From positions 558,001 to 622,000 of the forward strand of contig NZ_CP064357.1 in assembly GCF_018141545.1 (NCBI RefSeq): 64,000 bases of DNA, given 5' to 3'. Position 1 is the first letter of the stretch, and every line of letters starts with the position of its first letter. Positions 60,136-64,000 of the stretch are shown in pieces. Position numbers and translations under genes: made by a program. The DNA is from Miltoncostaea oceani. GTDB lineage: Bacteria > Actinomycetota > Thermoleophilia > Miltoncostaeales > Miltoncostaeaceae. The notes under the pieces were generated by a model. That model ran no database searches, was not told the origin of the DNA, and saw nothing but the letters and a program-made list of their open reading frames with translations.

Positions 60136-60854
60136 GGGACGAACCGGTAGCCGACCCCCCACACCGTCTGGACATGGTCCGGGTGGGAGGGGTCGCGCTC
60201 GATCTTCTCGCGCAGGCGGCGTACGTGGACGGTGACCGTACCGCGGTCCCAGGTGGCCTCGTGACCCCAGACCCGGTCGAGAAGCTGCTCGCGTGAGAAC
60301 ACCAGGCGAGGGTGCGACGCGAGGAACCAGAGCAGGTCGAACTCCGTCGCCGTCAACCGCAGCGGCGCCCCGTCACGCAGCACCTCGCGGGTGCCGGCAT
60401 CGATCGCGAGCGGACCGGTGACGATGCGTCGATCGGTCCTCGCGCCGGGCGCACGCCGCAGCACGGTCCGCACGCGCGCCACCAGCTCACGCGGCGAGAA
60501 GGGTTTGGTGACGTAGTCGTCGGCGCCGATGTCGAGGCCGACGAGGCGGTCGGCCTCCTCTCCGCGGGCCGTCAGCATGATGACCGGGGTCGATGACCGT
60601 GCCCGGATCCAGCGGCAGAGCTCCAAACCATCCATCCCCGGCAGCATCACGTCGAGGACGACCAACTCGGGGTCGATGCGCTCGATGAGTCTGCGCGCAC
60701 TGAGGCCGTCGCCGGTCTCCACCGCTCGGTAGCCGTCGCGGCGAAGATAGGTCGCTACCACCTCGCGGACGATCGGCTCGTCATCAACGACGAGCACCGT
60801 CGCAGCACCGGCGGGGCCGGGGGCGTCAAGCGGCGACGTCGCGGGACCAAGCAT
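60132..60854 (-). CDS. OmpR/PhoB-family response regulator
   Basis: A protein of 240 residues from ATG 60854. Receiver domain (about 18-135): VVDDEP acidic pocket, phospho-acceptor Asp68 in VVLDVMLPG, TARGEE, and the Lys in DDYVTKPF. A winged-helix DNA-binding domain (about 145-240) has LTATEFDLLWFLASHP, FSREQLLDRVWG and VHVRRLREKIERD. It should bind 11-bp-spaced repeats, such as the one at 49330-49348. It lies first in a two-gene operon with the kinase; an in-frame upstream ATG-less extension was rejected. Confidence 0.92.
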   Translation of the reverse strand: MLGPATSPLDAPGPAGAATVLVVDDEPIVREVVATYLRRDGYRAVETGDGLSARRLIERIDPELVVLDVMLPGMDGLELCRWIRARSSTPVIMLTARGEEADRLVGLDIGADDYVTKPFSPRELVARVRTVLRRAPGARTDRRIVTGPLAIDAGTREVLRDGAPLRLTATEFDLLWFLASHPRLVFSREQLLDRVWGHEATWDRGTVTVHVRRLREKIERDPSHPDHVQTVWGVGYRFVP

Positions 60855-61094
60855 CGTTGCTGCATGCTCGCACGCAGATGTTGCGCAAGGCTTACGGAGC
60901 CCAGCTGGCAACGCACGTTCCTCGCGGACGGTCACCGGTATCCGAAGTTCACGCGGCGGCAGGGTCGAGGAGGTGGACGCGGTTTCCGAGCATCATCCGG
61001 TGCCGCCGACGAGGGGCTCGGCGGATCAAGCGGCCCGAAGGTAGGACCATGTATCGCGTTCGAGATCGCGTCTGCGGCACTTGGTCCTGCGTCC

Positions 61095-61117
61095 ACCCAA
61101 GCAGCGCGTCCTTGGGT
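61095..61117 (-). terminator. Terminator of the LytM-type peptidase gene
   Basis: ACCCAAG and CTTGGGT form a 7-bp stem with a nine-base loop, starting 17 bases past the stop codon on the minus strand. Confidence 0.4.
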
Positions 61118-61134
61118 CTGGGTTCCTTCGGTCA

Positions 61135-61854
61135 CTAGCGGAGCACGGTGACGGGGTCGATCATGTTCTCGAGGCGGTAGCCGCCGGCCAGCGTCTTCCA
61201 GAGTTCGATGTGGGCGTGCGGTGGGCCGTCCTTCCAGGCGGTGACGGTCGCGACGAGCTGCCCGCGGCTCACCCTCTCTTCCACACTCACCTTTGGGACC
61301 ACGTGGCGGAAGACCCAGACGCGGCCGCCTCGCTCCTCGATCTTGACCGTCCCCCCGAAGACCTGGCCCGTGTCGTTGAGGCTCGGCTTCGCTTCGCAGA
61401 CCCGCCCGCCGATGGGCGCCCGGACGGGTGTGCCGCCCGGCGCGAACCAATCCTTCGCGGCGTGGTAGTTCTTCCCACCCGGACCGGGCGCCCCCTCAGC
61501 GTCGACGACCCGGAACTCTGAGCCGTGGCCCATCCCCACAGGGAGCGGGGCTGCGTACCCGCTCACGCTGCCGGGAAGAGGGACGCCCTTCCGCTGGTCG
61601 GCGCGCGCCCGGAAGTCCGCGGGTTGAGCGGCGAGGCGGAGCAGCCACGCCCGTCCCTGGAGGCCCAGACGACCGTTCACGTGGCGCTTGGGGAAACCGA
61701 ACCGCCACTTCCACTTCTGCACCGCGAGAGCGGTGTCAGGGCCGAAGATCCCGTCGAGTGCCGCGCCGCGGAATCGGAGCGCCGTCTGAACCTCGAGGAC
61801 GTCAGGGCCCTCGAGCCAGTCGTCCTCGTTCGGCATGAGTTCGAGGGATCGCAC
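61135..61854 (-). CDS. M23-family (LytM-like) peptidase with a peptidoglycan-binding domain
   Basis: A protein of 239 residues. Peptidoglycan-binding domain 1-type helices come first (about 10-75; EVQTALRFRGAALDGIFGPDTALAVQKWKWRFG), then an M23 domain (about 95-235). The latter has zinc ligands His131 and Asp135 (NYHAAKDW) and His213-x-His215 (PPHAHIELW), with His184. Such enzymes cut peptide cross-links in cell-wall peptidoglycan. No signal peptide or membrane helix is seen, unusual for a wall hydrolase. GTG 61854 has AAGGGG six bases upstream; ATG 61836 is an alternative. Confidence 0.87.
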   Translation of the reverse strand: MRSLELMPNEDDWLEGPDVLEVQTALRFRGAALDGIFGPDTALAVQKWKWRFGFPKRHVNGRLGLQGRAWLLRLAAQPADFRARADQRKGVPLPGSVSGYAAPLPVGMGHGSEFRVVDAEGAPGPGGKNYHAAKDWFAPGGTPVRAPIGGRVCEAKPSLNDTGQVFGGTVKIEERGGRVWVFRHVVPKVSVEERVSRGQLVATVTAWKDGPPHAHIELWKTLAGGYRLENMIDPVTVLR

Positions 61855-62554
61855 GCCGCACCCCTTCGTCCGTGACGCCAGGTCCCGCCCGGGTGCTATA
61901 TCGGTCGCCCCGCGCCCGTTTGTCAAGCCGCCACACCCGAGACCTCGAGCCGCCGATGAGACGTTGCGGCGACCTGTTGGAGTGAACCTCGAGCCGACCG
62001 AGCCGCGATCCGCGGCGGGTGCCCCCCCACGTGGTCCCTGATCGGGCGGAGTGCACGTCGTGTCGAGAGGCGCTCCCGCCAACGGGACTGCTCGCTCAGT
62101 AGGGCTCGACCTGCCCTCTGGCGCGGAGAAGGGACCGGCCCGCCGGAGCGACTCCGCGGGGTGCGACCAGTGGCGACGGACCAGCCGCGATCGCGAGATG
62201 CCTCGACGCGGCGTCCCGCACCTCGACGGCACATCTAAGCGGTTTGTCACGAGTTCATGCCCTTTTGGCGCTGCAGTGGCCAGACGTCCAACTGCGCATC
62301 TGCCACAGCCCTCTCGAGTCGCGCGACGGCGGATGCTCACGAGGGGATCCGGCGGTGGATGGGACCTCGTAGCCGGTCGGCGAGCGCGACGTCTTCCGCC
62401 TTGGCGCTGTGCGTGTTCCGGGGGCCGGCACCCGCCCGGACGTCGCGGGGAGGGCAACGCGGCATGTGTCGGGACGGCGGTGATCCGGCCGGTCGGTCGC
62501 GCCGTACCAGCCGGTGAAGTCGCCCCGTCGGGGCGCTGACCACGGAGTTGAGAG
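61855..62554. other. Gap of about 700 bp
   Basis: Lies between the divergent M23 peptidase and the secreted protein gene, so it holds both promoters. Its length is unusual for such a region, but no gene, repeat or RNA element was recognised. Confidence 0.35.
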
Positions 62555-63517
62555 ATGCGCCGCCCCGCCGTCCTCGCCCTCGCCGCCGTCGTCGGTCTGG
62601 CAGTGCCGGGCTCCGCAGTGGCAGATGTGTTCGTGAAGGTGCCGACGCCGTTCCTCGGGGGCCCGATCTGGACTCCGCTGCCCGCGCTCTCGCCCGTGGC
62701 GTCGGGACGCCCCTCCATGCCCCCTCCCCCCGCGTCCGACGCGTGCCGGGGGGCCGCGCCCGGCGACTGCGTGGTTGTGGGGCCGGAGGCCGAGACCGAC
62801 GACGCGCCGCTCCCCTCGCCCGGACCGGCGGGTGTGGGGACGCCGGGCGACGGCGTCGGCGTCGAGGCAGATCCGGCCCCCGAGGAGGACACCCCGGGCG
62901 CCGACGACGAGGGACAGAGCGCCCAGGAGGTCCCGGCGATGCCGGCGACCCCTCCATCGTCGGCGGATCTCACCGCAGCCTTCGGTGGGTTGCTCCACCC
63001 GGCGGCCGCCGACTGGCTCGCGTGGCAGCGGCCGACGCTCCGTTGGAAGCCCCAGGCGGGCGCGGACTACTACAACGTCCAGATCTTCCGTGGGCAGCGT
63101 CGCGTACTCAACGCCTGGTCGGCCGGCACGCGATTGAAGGTCCCGGGGGGGGTTCTGCGCCAGGGCCGCTCCTACGTCTGGGCGGTCTGGCCGGGCTCGG
63201 GACCCCGCGCCGCGGCCCGCTACGGCGCGGCGATCGGCCGCTCCACCTTTGCGGTGACGCTACGTCCGCGCATCGTCTTCCGCACCCCCGGCGGAAGCCG
63301 CGGCACGGTCGGTGAGGTGCGTCCCCACATCCCGTTCGCCACGATCCGCCTGTCGCGCGCCGGGGCGCTCGCGGCGCGCGTCCCGCAGGTCGTGACGCTC
63401 GACCGTCGCGGCCGTCTCACCCTTCCCATCTCCTCGCGCGCCGCCGAGCGGCTGGCCGCGGTCCTCACGGACCGCGGGCCGACGCCGCCGGTGGGTCTGC
63501 GCGGACCCGGGCTGTGA
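62555..63517 (+). CDS. Secreted FN3-like protein, second copy
   Basis: A protein of 320 residues: signal peptide (1-23, ending AVA), FLGGPI near the start, a two-cysteine segment (DACRGAAPGDC), an acidic Pro/Gly linker (about 85-130), and a beta-rich C-terminal domain (about 150-320) with YYNVQIFRGQRRVLNAW and SYVWAVWPGSG. It is the paralogue of the protein at 15620-16636, with similar architecture and closing GPTPPVGLRG. GGAG lies seven bases before ATG 62555. Followed by the DUF4331 gene. Confidence 0.77.
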   Translation: MRRPAVLALAAVVGLAVPGSAVADVFVKVPTPFLGGPIWTPLPALSPVASGRPSMPPPPASDACRGAAPGDCVVVGPEAETDDAPLPSPGPAGVGTPGDGVGVEADPAPEEDTPGADDEGQSAQEVPAMPATPPSSADLTAAFGGLLHPAAADWLAWQRPTLRWKPQAGADYYNVQIFRGQRRVLNAWSAGTRLKVPGGVLRQGRSYVWAVWPGSGPRAAARYGAAIGRSTFAVTLRPRIVFRTPGGSRGTVGEVRPHIPFATIRLSRAGALAARVPQVVTLDRRGRLTLPISSRAAERLAAVLTDRGPTPPVGLRGPGL

Positions 63518-63635
63518 GCCCGGCACCGAACCCACGGACGGGTTCCCCGGCTCCGGCCGGGACTTCGACCGCATCACCGCCACCCCCGTCCTCCGGGGGT
63601 CGGCGCAACCGATGACCGACGAAAGGATCACCCCC

Positions 63636-64000
63636 GTGCGATCACGCACACGACAGCGTTGGCTCGTCGCGGCACCGCTCGCGGCGACGGCGGCAGTCGT
63701 CGCCGTGGGCCTGGCGCCGCCGTTCGGCGGCGCCTCGAGCCACCGTGAGGCGCCCTCGATCTCCCAGGACCCGAGCGCCGACAACACCGACGTCTACGCG
63801 TTCCGTTCTCCGGACGCGCCCAACACCGCGACCCTCGTCGCGAACTACGTGCCGTTCCAGGAGCCGGCCGGTGGGCCGAACTTCTACCGCTTCTCCGACG
63901 ACGTGAAGTACGAGGTGAAGGTCGACAACACCGGCGACGGCAACGAGGACATCACCTACGAGCTGCGCTTCGACACGAAGATCAACAACCCGGCGACCTT
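63636..64000 (+). CDS. DUF4331-family exported protein, N-terminal part (cut by window edge)
   Basis: About 121 residues are present. A signal peptide (Arg-rich start, then WLVAAPLAATAAVVAVGLAPP) is followed by SSHREAPSISQDPSADNTDVYAFRSPD and TLVANYVPFQEPAGGPNFYRFSDDV, the signature of the DUF4331 family of secreted beta-rich proteins. GTG 63636 has GAAAGGA about nine bases upstream; ATG 63612 is an alternative without such a site. It follows the secreted FN3-like gene by about 118 bases, so both are likely co-transcribed. Confidence 0.85.
   Translation, partial: MRSRTRQRWLVAAPLAATAAVVAVGLAPPFGGASSHREAPSISQDPSADNTDVYAFRSPDAPNTATLVANYVPFQEPAGGPNFYRFSDDVKYEVKVDNTGDGNEDITYELRFDTKINNPAT

Noticed and set aside
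63582-63600. ACCCCC/GGGGGT hairpin as a terminator of the secreted protein gene
   Set aside because: Only six base pairs, without a T tract, and it lies between genes that look co-transcribed.

Overview
The window is a piece of a very GC-rich (about 70% by eye) bacterial chromosome with many GTG starts, strong GGAGG ribosome sites and frequent stop/start overlaps. The gene content (ANTAR proteins, many GAF, SpoIIE and STAS signalling proteins, an actinobacterial-type LuxR regulator, Tat-exported ferritin-like proteins, a complete selenocysteine locus, glutathione-independent formaldehyde dehydrogenase) suggests an actinomycete, most likely a deep-branching class such as Thermoleophilia. That placement is inferred from gene content, not from a phylogenetic marker.

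Region 1 (1-22 kb) holds mostly single genes or short operons: a LuxR regulator cut by the window edge, an ATP-grasp enzyme, formaldehyde dehydrogenase, a membrane CHASE3-like/GAF/GAF/SpoIIE phosphatase, TatA, a Crp/Fnr regulator, a minus-strand envelope-stress set (CmpX-like channel, GlsB-like protein, small proteins), a TetR-SpoIIE fusion, a STAS protein, three exported ferritin-like proteins and a nitroreductase. Region 2 (22-42 kb) is loose and full of non-coding gaps and relics. It carries signalling genes (GAF/GAF/GGDEF/HD-GYP, two tandem GAF-ANTAR proteins with a STAS protein, an ECF sigma factor), an OhrR-like regulator beside a haloperoxidase-like hydrolase, an isocitrate-lyase-fold enzyme, and decayed GAF and SpoIIE fragments. 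A small unrecognised two-domain family occurs here as a two-gene pair (21.6-22.0 kb), as a fused protein (34.0 kb) and as a single domain (34.8 kb). SpoIIE phosphatases and STAS proteins abound, but no RsbW-type kinase is in the window.

Region 3 (42.6-61 kb) is dense and looks coordinated. A rhodanese and a mercuric-reductase-like flavoprotein converge on a minus-strand operon: cupin, selD, selA, selB, then tRNA-Sec (selC). Divergent from it, across only 87 bp, runs a tightly coupled plus-strand operon of ten genes: DM13 protein, DoxX, AhpD-like protein, radical SAM, polytopic glycosyltransferase-GT2 fusion, TIGR04282-type transferase-Nudix fusion, acyl-CoA-dehydrogenase-like flavoprotein, cytosolic PhnD-like binding protein, an unrecognised protein and a radical SAM/SPASM protein. 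A response regulator/histidine kinase pair converges on its end, and the shared promoter region carries an 11-bp-spaced direct repeat of the kind OmpR-family regulators bind. This is the best candidate for an undescribed pathway; its product is unknown.

Region 4 (61-64 kb) has a LytM-type peptidase with a peptidoglycan-binding domain, a secreted protein paralogous to the one at 15.6-16.6 kb, and the start of a DUF4331 protein.
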